Shown: positions 36,700-46,591 of the stretch, in pieces | Numbering within the stretch: the stretch's first letter is position 1 | Layout of the letters: the number at the start of each line of letters is the position of its first letter | NCBI GenBank assembly: GCA_902517815.1 | Contig: CABYED010000003.1 | Location: forward strand, 1-64,000 | Length of the DNA: 64,000 nt | From: an uncultured SAR116 cluster alpha proteobacterium | Lineage (GTDB): Bacteria > Pseudomonadota > Alphaproteobacteria > Puniceispirillales > Marisalimonadaceae | Reading direction: 5' to 3' | Made by a program: the position numbers and the translations under genes | The notes under the pieces: generated by a model | What the model was told of the DNA's origin: nothing | Database searches by the model: none | The model's input: the letters and a program-made list of their open reading frames with translations, nothing else

Positions 36700-38220
36700 A
36701 TGTTTGAAAACTTAACTGATAAACTTGGAAATGTTTTTAAAGGACTTACTAAAAGAGGAGCTCTGTCTGAAAGTGACGTTGAAAACGCACTCAAAGAGGT
36801 TCGAACGGCTCTACTAGAAGCTGATGTCGCTCTATCAGTCGTCAGAGAATTTATTGATAAAGTTAAAGTGAGGGCAGTTGGTGAAGAAGTTCTTAGATCA
36901 GTTACACCTGGTCAGCAAGTTATAAAAATTGTCAATGACGTTTTAATAGAAGTTCTTGGCTCATCAGAATCAGAGCTATTAATAGACCACGCTCCTCCTG
37001 CAGTCATATTGTTAGTTGGTCTTCAGGGTTCTGGTAAAACCACAACTGCAGGTAAGTTGGCTTTTCATTTGAAATCAAAAAAAAGAAAGAAAGTTATGCT
37101 TGCATCGCTTGATATTTACAGACCTGCAGCTAGAGAACAACTTAGGATATTAGGTGAACAAGCAGATGTCTTAGTGCTTCCAGAAATTGATGGTGAAAGC
37201 CCAGAGAAAATAACAAAAAGAGCAATGGCCGCATCTAAAGTTCAAGCGATAGATGTTTTGATACTTGATACAGCAGGTAGAACGACACTTGATACAGCCA
37301 TGATGTCTGAGGCAAAAGAGGTTTTTAAATTATCTAAACCATCCGAAACTTTATTAATTGCAGATGCAATGACAGGTCAGGATGCTGTCCAGACAGCAAA
37401 AGCTTTTTCAGAGCTAATAAAAATATCAGGAGTTGTTTTAACGCGGTCTGATGGTGACGCAAGAGGTGGTGCAGCACTATCAATGAGATCAGTAACTGGG
37501 TGCCCTATAAAATTTGTTGGTATTTCTGAAAAACTAGACGGATTAGAACCATTTTATCCAGAAAGAGCAGCTGGTAGAATTTTAGATATGGGTGATGTCG
37601 TCTCACTTGTAGAAAAAGCTGCAGAGACTATCGCAGAAGAAGACGCTGCTCAAATGATAAAAAGAATGTCACAGGGCAGTTTTGATATGAATGATATGTT
37701 AAAACAAATTGGACAGTTAAAAAAAATGGGAGGTTTAGGTGGAATAATGTCCATGCTTCCAGGTATTGGTAAGCTCCAGAAACAAATGGCTGCTAATAAC
37801 TTTAATGATAAAGCAATTTCAAAACAGGAAGCTATAATTTATTCAATGACAAAAAAAGAAAGAGTAAATGTTTCTCTTTTAAATGCTTCTCGTAGAAAAA
37901 GAATTGCTTCAGGATCAGGAACAGCTGTCTCTGATGTAAATAGACTCGTGAAACAACAACAAGATATGGCTCGTATGATGAAAAAAATGGGTAAAATGGG
38001 TGGTCTTGGTGGATTAAAAAATATGATGTCTTCACTTGGAGGAGCAAGTCCAAATCCTGGATTAGGGGATGGACAAAATTCAGTTATGGATGCCAATAAA
38101 ATGGCCGAATTACAAAAAATGATGGGCGGTAATATGCCTAATCTAGGTAACATGGCAAATCGATTTGGAGGTATGGGTTTACCAGGGTTAGGTGGAAAAC
38201 CATCTAAAAAAAGAAGATAA
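36700..38220 (+). CDS. ffh: Signal recognition particle protein Ffh
   Basis: A 506-residue GTPase binding signal peptides and SRP RNA. NG-domain motifs are LVGLQGSGKTTTAGKLA, DIYRPAAREQL, DTAGRTTLDTA and TRSDGDARGGAAL. The M domain begins near residue 330; its tail is rich in methionine and glycine (residues about 425-500) and ends in KKRR. ATG 36700 is chosen; TTG 36694 is in frame. The SRP RNA gene is not in this window. Confidence 0.96.
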   Translation: MFENLTDKLGNVFKGLTKRGALSESDVENALKEVRTALLEADVALSVVREFIDKVKVRAVGEEVLRSVTPGQQVIKIVNDVLIEVLGSSESELLIDHAPPAVILLVGLQGSGKTTTAGKLAFHLKSKKRKKVMLASLDIYRPAAREQLRILGEQADVLVLPEIDGESPEKITKRAMAASKVQAIDVLILDTAGRTTLDTAMMSEAKEVFKLSKPSETLLIADAMTGQDAVQTAKAFSELIKISGVVLTRSDGDARGGAALSMRSVTGCPIKFVGISEKLDGLEPFYPERAAGRILDMGDVVSLVEKAAETIAEEDAAQMIKRMSQGSFDMNDMLKQIGQLKKMGGLGGIMSMLPGIGKLQKQMAANNFNDKAISKQEAIIYSMTKKERVNVSLLNASRRKRIASGSGTAVSDVNRLVKQQQDMARMMKKMGKMGGLGGLKNMMSSLGGASPNPGLGDGQNSVMDANKMAELQKMMGGNMPNLGNMANRFGGMGLPGLGGKPSKKRR

Positions 38221-38256
38221 ATTTATTAAACAATAACTTAATTATAAGGAAAAAAA

Positions 38257-38820
38257 ATGGCTTTAAAAATAAGATTGTCTAGAGGTGGAGCAAAGAAGAG
38301 ACCTTTTTACAAAATCGTAGTTGCAGAAGCATTGTCACCAAGAGATGGAAAATTTATAGAAAGATTAGGTTCATATAATCCAATGGTAGCTAAAGACCAC
38401 GCTGAAAGATTAGTTCTTGATATTGAAAGAGCAAAATACTGGTTATCAAAAGGCGCTCAGCCAACATTAAGAGTTGCAAAAATGCTATCATCTGACGGTT
38501 TAGTAAAAGCACCTGTGATTAGAGATCAACCAATTAAAAGTGCTCCAGGTAAGAAAAGGCAAGAAAGAGAAGCAGAAGCAGCAGAAAAGTCAGCAGCTCC
38601 AGCAGAGGTGGCAGCTACAGAAGAGGCACCTGCTACAGAAGCTCCAACAGAGGAAGTAGCTAAAGAAGAGTCACCTGCTGCAGAAGCTCCAGCAGAGGAA
38701 GCGGCTACAGAAGAGGCACCTGCTGCAGAAGCTCCAACAGAGGAAGCGGCTACAGAAGATGCACCTGCTGCAGAATCTGCAGCGGAGGAAGCAGCCAAAG
38801 AAGAGGACAAAAAAGAATAG
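38257..38820 (+). CDS. rpsP: 30S ribosomal protein S16 with repetitive acidic tail
   Basis: A 187-residue protein. The first 85 residues are a normal S16 ([35 protein letters not shown]). After a short basic stretch, residues 121-180 are four copies of a 15-residue Ala/Glu/Pro/Thr unit ([15 protein letters not shown] in consensus), ending in KEEDKKE. S16 is usually 80-120 residues long; some alphaproteobacteria carry extended tails, but a tail made of clean tandem repeats is striking. It leads the rpsP-rimM-trmD-rplS operon. Confidence 0.96.
   Translation: MALKIRLSRGGAKKRPFYKIVVAEALSPRDGKFIERLGSYNPMVAKDHAERLVLDIERAKYWLSKGAQPTLRVAKMLSSDGLVKAPVIRDQPIKSAPGKKRQEREAEAAEKSAAPAEVAATEEAPATEAPTEEVAKEESPAAEAPAEEAATEEAPAAEAPTEEAATEDAPAAESAAEEAAKEEDKKE
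38617..38796 (+). repeat. Four tandem 45-base repeats in rpsP
   Basis: Units lie at 38617-38661, 38662-38706, 38707-38751 and 38752-38796, each encoding a 15-residue acidic unit. The second and third are the closest in sequence, consistent with duplication by slippage. Confidence 0.85.
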
Positions 38821-38827
38821 AATAACT

Positions 38828-39337
38828 TTGTCTAAAAAAAAATTAATTGAAATAGGATGCTTTGTAGGTGTCCATGGTATTAAAGGAGAAGTTAAGCTTA
38901 AAAGCTTTACAGAAATTCCAGAAAATATTTTTTCTTTCAATGAAATTTTTACAGAGAGCTCTGAAAATCCAATAAAATTTAATTTGATTAGAAAATTAAA
39001 ACAAATATTTATTTGCAAAATTGAAAATGTTGAAACAAGAACTGACGCTGAGAATTTTAAAGGATTAAAGTTATTTATATCTAGAGAAAGTTTACCAAAA
39101 CTTACAAATAATGAGTTTTACCATTCTGATTTGTTGAACTTTGAAGTTTATAATTTAAATAAAGAAAGCTTTGGCAAAGTAATATCTTTGGAGGATTTTG
39201 GAGCAGGGTTATTGGTTGAGGTAAAAGAAAATAATAAGACTTTTTATTTGCCAATGGGAAAAAATTTTCTAAAAAAAATTGATTATAAATATAAACAAAT
39301 AATTTTAGATCTTGAGAAAGATTTAATCGAAAATTAA
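38828..39337 (+). CDS. rimM: Ribosome maturation factor RimM
   Basis: A 169-residue protein assisting 30S assembly by binding S19. The start is taken as TTG 38828, eight bases after the rpsP stop, because the family N-terminus then follows directly (IEIGCFVGVHGIKGEVKLKS). The longer in-frame extension to 38759 would run through the rpsP repeat and is rejected. The PRC-barrel domain occupies the C-terminal half (FYHSDLLNFEVYN, FYLPMGKNF). It lies between rpsP and trmD as usual. Confidence 0.93.
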   Translation: MSKKKLIEIGCFVGVHGIKGEVKLKSFTEIPENIFSFNEIFTESSENPIKFNLIRKLKQIFICKIENVETRTDAENFKGLKLFISRESLPKLTNNEFYHSDLLNFEVYNLNKESFGKVISLEDFGAGLLVEVKENNKTFYLPMGKNFLKKIDYKYKQIILDLEKDLIEN

Positions 39338-39351
39338 AAAGGAGATTTTTT

Positions 39352-40038
39352 GTGTGGAATGCAACTGTTTTGTCATTATTCCCGGAAATGTTTCCTGGCA
39401 CTCTAGATTTTTCAATAGCAGGCAAAGCCCTTAGAAAAAATTTGTGGTCTCTAAAAACTGTTAATATTAGACATTTCTCAAATAACAAAAATGGTAAAGT
39501 AGATGAAGTTCCATTCGGTGGTGGGCCAGGAATGGTTATTAATCCAGAAGTTTTAGATAAAGCCCTTAAATCTGTTGCTAAAGCTGTTGGTCGTAGAATT
39601 TACCTTACACCAAGAGGAAAAAAATTTGATCAAGAATTCGCAAAGAAATTATCACAAGAAAAAGGTGTTGTTTTTATATGTGGAAGATATGAAGGTGTTG
39701 ATGAAAGGTTTTTAATTCATAACGAAATAGAAGAAGTAAGTGTTGGAGATTTTGTTTTATCTGGTGGTGAAATAGGTGCTCAATTAATTATGGACGCAAC
39801 CATAAGACTTATTCCTGAGGTAATTGGAAATGCCGCAGGATTGATGGATGAAAGTTTTGAAAGACATTTGTTAGAATATCCATTATATACTCACCCAAGA
39901 GTATGGAATAATATGGAAGTACCAGAAATATTATTATCTGGAAATCATAAGAAAATCCAAATGTGGAAGTTAAAGATGTCTGAAAATCTTACAAAATTAA
40001 GGAGACCAGATTTATGGTCAAAATATATTAAATCTTAA
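39352..40038 (+). CDS. trmD: tRNA (guanine-N1-)-methyltransferase
   Basis: A 228-residue SPOUT enzyme making m1G37 in tRNA, needed to prevent frameshifting. GTG 39352 is preceded by AGGAGA. The knot region carries [16 protein letters not shown] and [15 protein letters not shown], and the N-terminus has [20 protein letters not shown]. Length and position between rimM and rplS are standard. Confidence 0.97.
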   Translation: MWNATVLSLFPEMFPGTLDFSIAGKALRKNLWSLKTVNIRHFSNNKNGKVDEVPFGGGPGMVINPEVLDKALKSVAKAVGRRIYLTPRGKKFDQEFAKKLSQEKGVVFICGRYEGVDERFLIHNEIEEVSVGDFVLSGGEIGAQLIMDATIRLIPEVIGNAAGLMDESFERHLLEYPLYTHPRVWNNMEVPEILLSGNHKKIQMWKLKMSENLTKLRRPDLWSKYIKS

Positions 40039-40091
40039 CTAGAAAAATTTTTATTAATTTGCTAGAAGTATTTTCACGAAAGGGTAGACAG

Positions 40092-40523
40092 ATGAATGTT
40101 ATTGATAAAATTCAAAAAGATCAGATGGACAAGATTATTGCTGAAAGAGCCATACCTGATTTCAGCGCAGGTGATACCATTAAAGTTGATGTAAAAATTG
40201 TTGAAGGTGATAAAGAGAGGATTCAAGCATTTGAGGGATTATGTATTGCTCGAAGTGGAGGTGGATTGAACGAAAGTTTTACCGTTAGAAAAATTTCTTA
40301 TGGTGAAGGCGTTGAAAGAATTTTCCCAATATTTTCTCCTAAAATTGCTGGAATTACTGTTCTTAAAAAAGGTAAAGTAAGAAGAGCTAAGTTGTATTAT
40401 TTAAGAGATAGAAGAGGAAAATCAGCTCGTATTGTTGAAAAAATTCAAGTCTCTAAAAAAGACAGTAAAACTCAAGTTGATGAACCTGTTTCTAAAGAAG
40501 TTACTGAAGATACAACTTCATAA
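40092..40523 (+). CDS. rplS: 50S ribosomal protein L19
   Basis: A 143-residue ribosomal protein at the 30S-50S interface. ATG 40092 is chosen because the family N-terminus ([13 protein letters not shown]) begins there; the in-frame TTG at 40059 would add 11 atypical residues. Core features are [29 protein letters not shown] and [19 protein letters not shown] tail of about 23 Lys/Glu/Thr-rich residues follows the family core. Confidence 0.96.
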   Translation: MNVIDKIQKDQMDKIIAERAIPDFSAGDTIKVDVKIVEGDKERIQAFEGLCIARSGGGLNESFTVRKISYGEGVERIFPIFSPKIAGITVLKKGKVRRAKLYYLRDRRGKSARIVEKIQVSKKDSKTQVDEPVSKEVTEDTTS

Positions 40524-40590
40524 AAGCTCATTAACTTTATCAAAATAAAAACATGTTAATATTTTGATTTCAACTTAATGGAGTTCTAAA

Positions 40591-41994
40591 ATGAAGCCCA
40601 GAACATTATTTGATAAAATTTGGGATTACCATCTTATTAGCACACAAGAAGATGGAGCGTCATTAATCTACATTGATAGACATTTAGTACATGAAGTAAC
40701 AAGCCCGCAAGCATTTGAAGGTTTAAGAATGTCTGGTAGAGTTGTAAATTCCCCCAACAGAACTCTAGCTGTGGCTGATCATAACGTTCCAACAACAGAT
40801 CGAGCTGGAGGAATTCAAGAAGAAGAATCTAAGATCCAAGTTGAAGCGTTAGATAAGAATGTAGAAGATTTTGGAATACCATATTTTAATATGATGGACA
40901 AAAGGCAAGGAATTGTTCACGTTATAGGACCAGAACAAGGCTTTACCCAACCAGGTATGACGATAGTTTGTGGCGACAGCCATACCGCAACCCACGGTGC
41001 ATTTGGAGCTCTGGCGTTTGGTATTGGCACTTCAGAAGTAGAACATGTTTTGGCTACTCAAACTTTAATTCAAAAGCCAGCTAAAAACATGCTTATAAAC
41101 GTTGAAGGTGAACTTCAACCAGGTGTGTCTCCTAAAGATTTAGTCCTTGCTATTATTGGAGAAATAGGCACTGCAGGTGGTACTGGTCATGTTATCGAGT
41201 ATTCAGGTAAAGCTATAGAGCAACTTTCTATGGAAGGACGTATGACAGTTTGCAATATGTCAATAGAAGCTGGTGCAAGAGCGGGAATGATAGCCCCTGA
41301 CAAAGTAACATTTGATTACTTGAGAGATAAGCCCATGTCTCCAAAAGGTAAAGATTGGGATTTAGCTTTAGAATGGTGGAAATCATTGCCTTCGGATGAA
41401 AATGCATTTTATGATAAGAAGATTACCATTGATGCTAGTAAAATTAAGCCAACTGTAACCTGGGGCACTAGTCCGGAAGATGTTGTTTCAATTGATGGTT
41501 ATATACCTGATCCTTCCAAGATAAAAGATGAGGATGCAAGAGCTAAAGTACAAAGATCACTTGACTATATGGGATTGAAAGGCGGCCAAAAAATTTCTGA
41601 AGTTGAAATAAACACTGTATTCATCGGTTCATGTACAAACTCTAGAATTGAAGATTTAAGATCAGCCGCAAAAGTAATCGATGGAAAAAAAGTTAAAAAA
41701 GGGATAAGAGCAATGGTTGTTCCAGGTTCTGGGTTGGTGAAAAGTCAAGCTGAAGAAGAGGGTCTAAACTTGTTATTTACTGAAGCTGGATTTGAGTGGA
41801 GAGAGCCTGGCTGTTCAATGTGTTTAGCTATGAATGAAGATAAACTTCAGCCTGGTGAAAGGTGTGCAAGTACATCTAATCGAAATTTTGAAGGCAGACA
41901 GGGTAAAGGTGGTAGAACACATCTAGTTAGTCCTGAAATAGCTGCTGCCTCTGCAATTACAGGCAAATTAACTGATTATAATTCAATCATGTAA
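40591..41994 (+). CDS. leuC: 3-isopropylmalate dehydratase, large subunit
   Basis: A 467-residue aconitase-family subunit that, with LeuD, isomerises 2- to 3-isopropylmalate in leucine synthesis. Cluster cysteines are in [12 protein letters not shown] and [11 protein letters not shown]. The N-terminal [10 protein letters not shown] and [20 protein letters not shown] are typical. It begins the leuCDB-asd run, 67 bases after rplS, and length matches the bacterial LeuC class. Confidence 0.97.
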   Translation: MKPRTLFDKIWDYHLISTQEDGASLIYIDRHLVHEVTSPQAFEGLRMSGRVVNSPNRTLAVADHNVPTTDRAGGIQEEESKIQVEALDKNVEDFGIPYFNMMDKRQGIVHVIGPEQGFTQPGMTIVCGDSHTATHGAFGALAFGIGTSEVEHVLATQTLIQKPAKNMLINVEGELQPGVSPKDLVLAIIGEIGTAGGTGHVIEYSGKAIEQLSMEGRMTVCNMSIEAGARAGMIAPDKVTFDYLRDKPMSPKGKDWDLALEWWKSLPSDENAFYDKKITIDASKIKPTVTWGTSPEDVVSIDGYIPDPSKIKDEDARAKVQRSLDYMGLKGGQKISEVEINTVFIGSCTNSRIEDLRSAAKVIDGKKVKKGIRAMVVPGSGLVKSQAEEEGLNLLFTEAGFEWREPGCSMCLAMNEDKLQPGERCASTSNRNFEGRQGKGGRTHLVSPEIAAASAITGKLTDYNSIM

Positions 41995-42010
41995 TTTTAG
42001 GGGTTCAATT

Positions 42011-42616
42011 ATGGAAAAATTTAAAAATATTAGAGGTATAGCTGCTCCATTTAATTTTATAAATGTAGACACAGACAAAATAATTCCTAAACAATTTTTA
42101 AAGACAATTAAAAGAACAGGTTTAGGAAAACATCTCTTTGATGAGATGAGATTTAATGATGACGGTTCTGAAAAAGATGAGTTTGTGTTAAATAAAGAAC
42201 CATATAGAAAAAGTAATATCCTTGTTGCAGGTGATAACTTTGGATGTGGTTCAAGTAGAGAACATGCACCCTGGGCTTTATCTGATTTTGGAATAAAATG
42301 TATTATCTCAACATCTTTCGCGGATATTTTTTACAATAACTCTTTTAAAAATGGTCTTTTACCTATTAAAGTTTCATCTGACGAAAGAGATGCTTTGTTG
42401 GCAGATTCAAAAGACATGGAAAATCCTGAACTAGAAATTGACCTTCCATCTCAAGAAATTAGAAGACCTAATGGAGCAGTTATCAAATTTGAAATCGACC
42501 CTTTCAGAAAAAAATGCTTACTTGAAGGATTAGATGATATAGGCATAACAATGCAACAATCTAGTGATATCAAAGAATTTGAAACCAAAATGTCTAATGA
42601 AAGACCTTGGTTATAA
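42011..42616 (+). CDS. leuD: 3-isopropylmalate dehydratase, small subunit
   Basis: A 201-residue swivel-domain subunit pairing with LeuC. Key segments are [16 protein letters not shown] at the N-terminus and [16 protein letters not shown], which forms the substrate-binding loop. [17 protein letters not shown] is also typical. It starts 16 bases after leuC and precedes leuB by 20 bases, so the three genes are translated from one transcript. Confidence 0.97.
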   Translation: MEKFKNIRGIAAPFNFINVDTDKIIPKQFLKTIKRTGLGKHLFDEMRFNDDGSEKDEFVLNKEPYRKSNILVAGDNFGCGSSREHAPWALSDFGIKCIISTSFADIFYNNSFKNGLLPIKVSSDERDALLADSKDMENPELEIDLPSQEIRRPNGAVIKFEIDPFRKKCLLEGLDDIGITMQQSSDIKEFETKMSNERPWL

Positions 42617-42636
42617 TTAAAAAGTGAGTTTATAAA

Positions 42637-43752
42637 ATGGCATCTAATCGAACGTTAATGGTTCTTCCTGGAGATGGAGTTGGGCCAGAGGTTATTAAAG
42701 AAACTTTAAGAGTTGTTGATTGGTTTGCAAAAAATAAAAGTATTAGTTTTAACATAAAAGAAGGTTTAGTAGGAGGTGCTTCTTTCGACAAATATGGTAC
42801 GCCTCTTTCAGACGAAACTTTATCAGATGCAATTGATGCTGATGCAATTTTATTTGGTGCAGTAGGAAGTCCAAAATATGATGGGGTTGAATTTGAGAAG
42901 AGACCTGAAAATGGTCTTCTGAGATTAAGAAAAGAAATGGATTTGTTTGCTAATCTTAGGCCTGCCATGGTGTTTCCTGCACTTGTTGATGCTTCTTCCC
43001 TTAAACCTAATATAATCTCAGGCCTAGATATTTTAATTTTAAGAGAGTTAACAGGAGGTATTTATTTTGCAGAGCCTCGTGGAATAGAAGAAATTGATAC
43101 TCAAATAAAAAAAGGTTATGACACTAATCTTTATACTACCCCAGAGATTGAAAGAATTGGTAGAGTTGCCTTTGATATGGCAAGAGCCAGAAATGGGAAA
43201 GTTACTTCTGTAGAAAAAGCTAACGTAATGATGTCAGGTGTTTTGTGGAGAGAGGTGATAACTAATCTTCATAAAAAAGAAGGCTCAGATATATTAATTA
43301 ACCATATGTATGCTGATAATTGCGCAATGCAATTAGTGAGAGATCCTAAGCAATTTGATGTTATTGTTACAGACAATTTATTTGGAGACATTTTATCTGA
43401 CTGCGCAGCTATGTTAACTGGTTCACTTGGAATGCTTCCTTCTGCCAGTTTAGGATCTGTAGACCAAAATACTGGAAAGAGACATGCTATGTATGAGCCA
43501 GTTCATGGATCAGCCCCAGATATAGCTGGAAAAGAGTTAGCAAATCCATTGGCAGAACTTTTAAGTTTATCAATGTTATTTCGTTATTCATTTGAAATGA
43601 AAGAAGAGGCAGATTTAATTGATGAGGCCGTTTCAAGAGCTTTAGATGCTGGACCAAGAACGCAAGATATAATGGCTTCAGGAAGTGTCAAAGTTGGTAC
43701 GAAAGGAATGATGGATTCAGTTATCAACAAGTTAGAGGAATTAACAAAATAA
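42637..43752 (+). CDS. leuB: 3-isopropylmalate dehydrogenase
   Basis: A 371-residue NAD-dependent oxidative decarboxylase of the leucine pathway. MVLPGDGVGPEVIKETL cut here to LPGDGVGPEV, RKEMDLFANLRPA, ELTGGIYFAEPRG and the metal-binding DNLFGDILSDCAAML are clear. The C-terminus AGPRTQDIMASGS matches proteobacterial LeuB. Its TAA is immediately followed by the ATG of asd. Confidence 0.97.
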   Translation: MASNRTLMVLPGDGVGPEVIKETLRVVDWFAKNKSISFNIKEGLVGGASFDKYGTPLSDETLSDAIDADAILFGAVGSPKYDGVEFEKRPENGLLRLRKEMDLFANLRPAMVFPALVDASSLKPNIISGLDILILRELTGGIYFAEPRGIEEIDTQIKKGYDTNLYTTPEIERIGRVAFDMARARNGKVTSVEKANVMMSGVLWREVITNLHKKEGSDILINHMYADNCAMQLVRDPKQFDVIVTDNLFGDILSDCAAMLTGSLGMLPSASLGSVDQNTGKRHAMYEPVHGSAPDIAGKELANPLAELLSLSMLFRYSFEMKEEADLIDEAVSRALDAGPRTQDIMASGSVKVGTKGMMDSVINKLEELTK

Positions 43753-44781
43753 ATGTCTTATAATATTGCTGTTGTTGGTGCCACGGGTGCCGTTGGTAGA
43801 GAAATGCTTCAAACTTTGTTTGAAAGAAAATTTCCAATAAAAAACATCTACGCTCTTGCTTCAAGGTCTTCTGTTGGTAAGGAAGTATCTTTTGGTGACA
43901 ACAAAATACTAAAAGTTAGTTCAGTTGATGATTTTAACTTTGAAAAAGCAGATATTGCTCTTTTTTCAGCAGGATCAGATATAGCAAAAAAATTTGGTCC
44001 AAAGGCAGGAGTTAAAGGTTGTATAGTCATTGACAATTCTTCTTGTTTTAGGATGGATGACAAAGTCCCTTTAATTGTACCTGAAGTTAATCCTGAAGCG
44101 ATTAATAGTTATAAAAACAAAAATATAATTGCAAATCCTAATTGTTCAACTATCCAATTAGTAATTGCCTTAAAGCCAATTCATAAAAAATATGAAATAA
44201 CAAGAGTTGTTGTTTCCACATACCAAGCTGTTTCAGGAGCTGGGAAACCAGCTATGGACGAACTTTTTAATCAAACAAAGGGTGTTTTTGTTCACGATCA
44301 AGCTAAACCAGAACAGTTTACTAAAAAAATAGCATTTAATGTAATCCCTCATATTGATATTTTTATGGATGATGGGTTTACGAAAGAAGAGTGGAAAATG
44401 AGGGTTGAGACAAAAAAAATATTAGACCCTAATATTGATTTGGTTGCTCATTGCGTAAGGGTTCCAGTATTTATCGGTCATAGTGAAGCGGTTTTTATAG
44501 AATGCAAAAAAAATATTGAAGAAAAAAATGTTAGAAGCTTATTAAGAGATGCTAATGGTGTAACAGTGGTAGATCACCGAGCAGATGAAGGATACGTAAC
44601 TCCCGAAGAAGTGGCTGGTGAAGACGATATTTATATTAGCAGAATCAGAAAAGATCCTTCAGTAAAAAACGGTATTGTTTTTTGGTGTGTTGGAGATAAT
44701 TTAAGAAAAGGTGCGGCATTAAATACCGTCCAGATAGCTGAATTGTTGGCAAGCAAAAAAATTAAAGGAGTTCCACTTTAA
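43753..44781 (+). CDS. asd: Aspartate-semialdehyde dehydrogenase
   Basis: A 342-residue NADPH-dependent enzyme making aspartate semialdehyde for lysine, threonine, methionine and peptidoglycan. The Rossmann motif is VVGATGAVGREML (8-20), and the catalytic cysteine is C131 in NPNCSTIQL. The ATG abuts the leuB stop with no gap. It ends the amino-acid block. Together with dapF and the aminotransferase it covers part of the diaminopimelate route. Confidence 0.96.
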   Translation: MSYNIAVVGATGAVGREMLQTLFERKFPIKNIYALASRSSVGKEVSFGDNKILKVSSVDDFNFEKADIALFSAGSDIAKKFGPKAGVKGCIVIDNSSCFRMDDKVPLIVPEVNPEAINSYKNKNIIANPNCSTIQLVIALKPIHKKYEITRVVVSTYQAVSGAGKPAMDELFNQTKGVFVHDQAKPEQFTKKIAFNVIPHIDIFMDDGFTKEEWKMRVETKKILDPNIDLVAHCVRVPVFIGHSEAVFIECKKNIEEKNVRSLLRDANGVTVVDHRADEGYVTPEEVAGEDDIYISRIRKDPSVKNGIVFWCVGDNLRKGAALNTVQIAELLASKKIKGVPL

Positions 44782-44815
44782 TGTTTAAAATTAATAAAAT
44801 TTCAAAATAATTATT

Positions 44816-45745
44816 ATGGAATTTATCTGGATTTTTGCCGCAATATTTGCCGCCGCCTGCCAAACTGCCCGTTCTGCATTTCAAAAAAATATGATCTCCA
44901 AATTAGGAGAATATGGAGCCGCCTATATTAGATTTTGTTATGCTTTACCTTTTACCTCACTTATTTGGCTAATTTGGATAAGCATTCCAGGAAATAATAT
45001 TCCTGACCTTTCTTTATATTCGCTATTTTTATGTTTATTGGGATCAATTTTTCAAGTTTTATTTACTTACGTTCTTATGAAAGTTTTTGCACATAAAAAC
45101 TTTGCTACAGGAATTGCATTTTCTAAAACAGAAGTAATTCTTATTGCTTTTTTGGAGATCATAATTCTAAGTGTTACTTTCTCTACATCTATAATGTTAG
45201 GTATAATACTAGGTGTTATATCTGTATTATTATTATCTTATGCCAAAAAAGCAGATAGCATTTTAAAAACTATTAAACTTCTAATTAACTCAACTTTATC
45301 TGTAGGTACTCTTGTTGGTCTTTTATCTGGATTACTTTTAGCTGGCTCTGTAGTTGCATTTAGAATGTCTATTATATCAGTAGAGGGTCCACTCTTAGAT
45401 AAATCACTTTTTATTTCTTTTATAGCGATTGTTTTTCAAACTATATTGGTAGGCTTGTATCTCGTAATAAATAAAGGAGATCAATTTTTAGCTGTTATTA
45501 AATATTGGAAACCTAGTTTGCCAGCAGGCTTATCTGGTACAGGAGCAACATTTGGTTGGTTTGTAGCATTTGGTCTAACAACAGCAGCTGAAGTAAGGGC
45601 AGTTGGGCAAATAGAATTAATTTTTTCAATTTTAATTTCAGTTATTTTTTTTAAGGAAAGGATTAAAATCACTGAACTTACAGGTATTATTTTACTTGGT
45701 TTATCAATTTTAATTATTATTTTTGAAGAAAATTTAAAATTTTAA
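44816..45745 (+). CDS. DMT-superfamily (EamA-type) transporter
   Basis: A 309-residue membrane protein with about ten hydrophobic segments in two halves, as in the drug/metabolite transporter superfamily. The first half has AACQTARSAFQKNM and GEYGAAYIRFCYALPF; the second ends in AEVRAVGQIELIFSILISVI and FFKERI, a usual EamA-type closing pattern. Substrate is unknown. It sits between asd and sdhC, interrupting an otherwise conserved housekeeping run. Confidence 0.85.
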   Translation: MEFIWIFAAIFAAACQTARSAFQKNMISKLGEYGAAYIRFCYALPFTSLIWLIWISIPGNNIPDLSLYSLFLCLLGSIFQVLFTYVLMKVFAHKNFATGIAFSKTEVILIAFLEIIILSVTFSTSIMLGIILGVISVLLLSYAKKADSILKTIKLLINSTLSVGTLVGLLSGLLLAGSVVAFRMSIISVEGPLLDKSLFISFIAIVFQTILVGLYLVINKGDQFLAVIKYWKPSLPAGLSGTGATFGWFVAFGLTTAAEVRAVGQIELIFSILISVIFFKERIKITELTGIILLGLSILIIIFEENLKF

Positions 45746-45810
45746 ATTTTAGATTTGAATTTTTTATTTATTTAGTTCATTTATTTAAATAACCAAACAA
45801 TGAGATTAAT

Positions 45811-46197
45811 ATGAGCAGACAAAGACCACTTTCACCACATCTTCAAATATACAAACCACAAATAACTTCTATGTTGTCAATTCTTCATAGAGCAACGGGT
45901 ATAGCATTATCAATAGGAAGTGTAATTTTAGTGCTATGGATTGTAGCGCTTACTTTAGGTGAAAACACTTATTTAATATATTCAAATCTAATTAATAACT
46001 GGTTTGGCAAATTGATAATTTTTGGTTTCACTTTTGCTTTGTTTTATCATCTCAGTAATGGTATTCGGCATCTTTTTTGGGATGCTGGATATGGATATGA
46101 TTTAAAACATGCCTATATTTCAGGCGTGGCTGTAATAATTTCTTCTTTATTGTTGACTTCTATAACATGGTTAATAGTGTATTTGAGATTTGTTTGA
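45811..46197 (+). CDS. sdhC: Succinate dehydrogenase cytochrome b556 subunit
   Basis: A 128-residue membrane anchor of complex II. The N-terminal RPLSPHLQIYKPQITSMLSI followed by LHRATGIAL is the SdhC signature; HLSNGIRHLFWD supplies the heme-ligand histidine region. Three hydrophobic segments are visible. It is the first gene of the sdhCDAB operon and follows the transporter gene by 65 bases. Confidence 0.95.
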   Translation: MSRQRPLSPHLQIYKPQITSMLSILHRATGIALSIGSVILVLWIVALTLGENTYLIYSNLINNWFGKLIIFGFTFALFYHLSNGIRHLFWDAGYGYDLKHAYISGVAVIISSLLLTSITWLIVYLRFV

Positions 46198-46237
46198 AGT
46201 ATTGTTGATAATTTAATTTTTAAAGAAGGTAATAAAA

Positions 46238-46576
46238 ATGCAATCGAAATCTCACGGTGTTGTTCACTGGAAATTACAAAGAATTTCAGCAATTGCAATG
46301 ATACCTCTCGTAATTTGGTTTGTTTCTTCTCTTACATTTAGCTTGATTAATAGCTATGACCAATCTATTGCTTGGCTGCAAAATCCATTGAACGCAACCG
46401 GATTGGTTCTTTTATTTGGGACTTTGTACTTTCATGCTGCATCAGGATTACAAGTTGTTATTGAAGATTATGTACATAATGAGGGGTTGAAAATTATGTC
46501 CTTAATACTTATAAAATCATTATCTATTCTTTTAGGTGTTTTATCAATTCTTTGCGTTTTGAAAATTTATTTATAA
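46238..46576 (+). CDS. sdhD: Succinate dehydrogenase membrane anchor subunit
   Basis: A 112-residue hydrophobic subunit with three membrane segments. SHGVVHWKLQRISAIAMIPL at the N-terminus and LYFHAASGLQVVIEDYVHN, which contains the heme and quinone-proximal residues, identify SdhD of the alphaproteobacterial type. It lies 40 bases after sdhC and 15 bases before sdhA. Confidence 0.93.
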   Translation: MQSKSHGVVHWKLQRISAIAMIPLVIWFVSSLTFSLINSYDQSIAWLQNPLNATGLVLLFGTLYFHAASGLQVVIEDYVHNEGLKIMSLILIKSLSILLGVLSILCVLKIYL

Positions 46577-46591
46577 TTAGAAAGTTATTAT

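Noticed and set aside
38617-38796. CRISPR-like array
   Set aside because: The repeats are contiguous, in frame and coding, without spacers or cas genes.
38759-38827. N-terminal extension of rimM into rpsP
   Set aside because: It would translate the repeat region out of frame; the RimM family N-terminus begins right after TTG 38828.
38526-39018. Long minus-strand open frames across the rpsP tail (Ala/Ser-rich and Cys/Phe-rich)
   Set aside because: They are reflections of the 45-base repeats in other frames; composition is extreme and they lie opposite rpsP and rimM.
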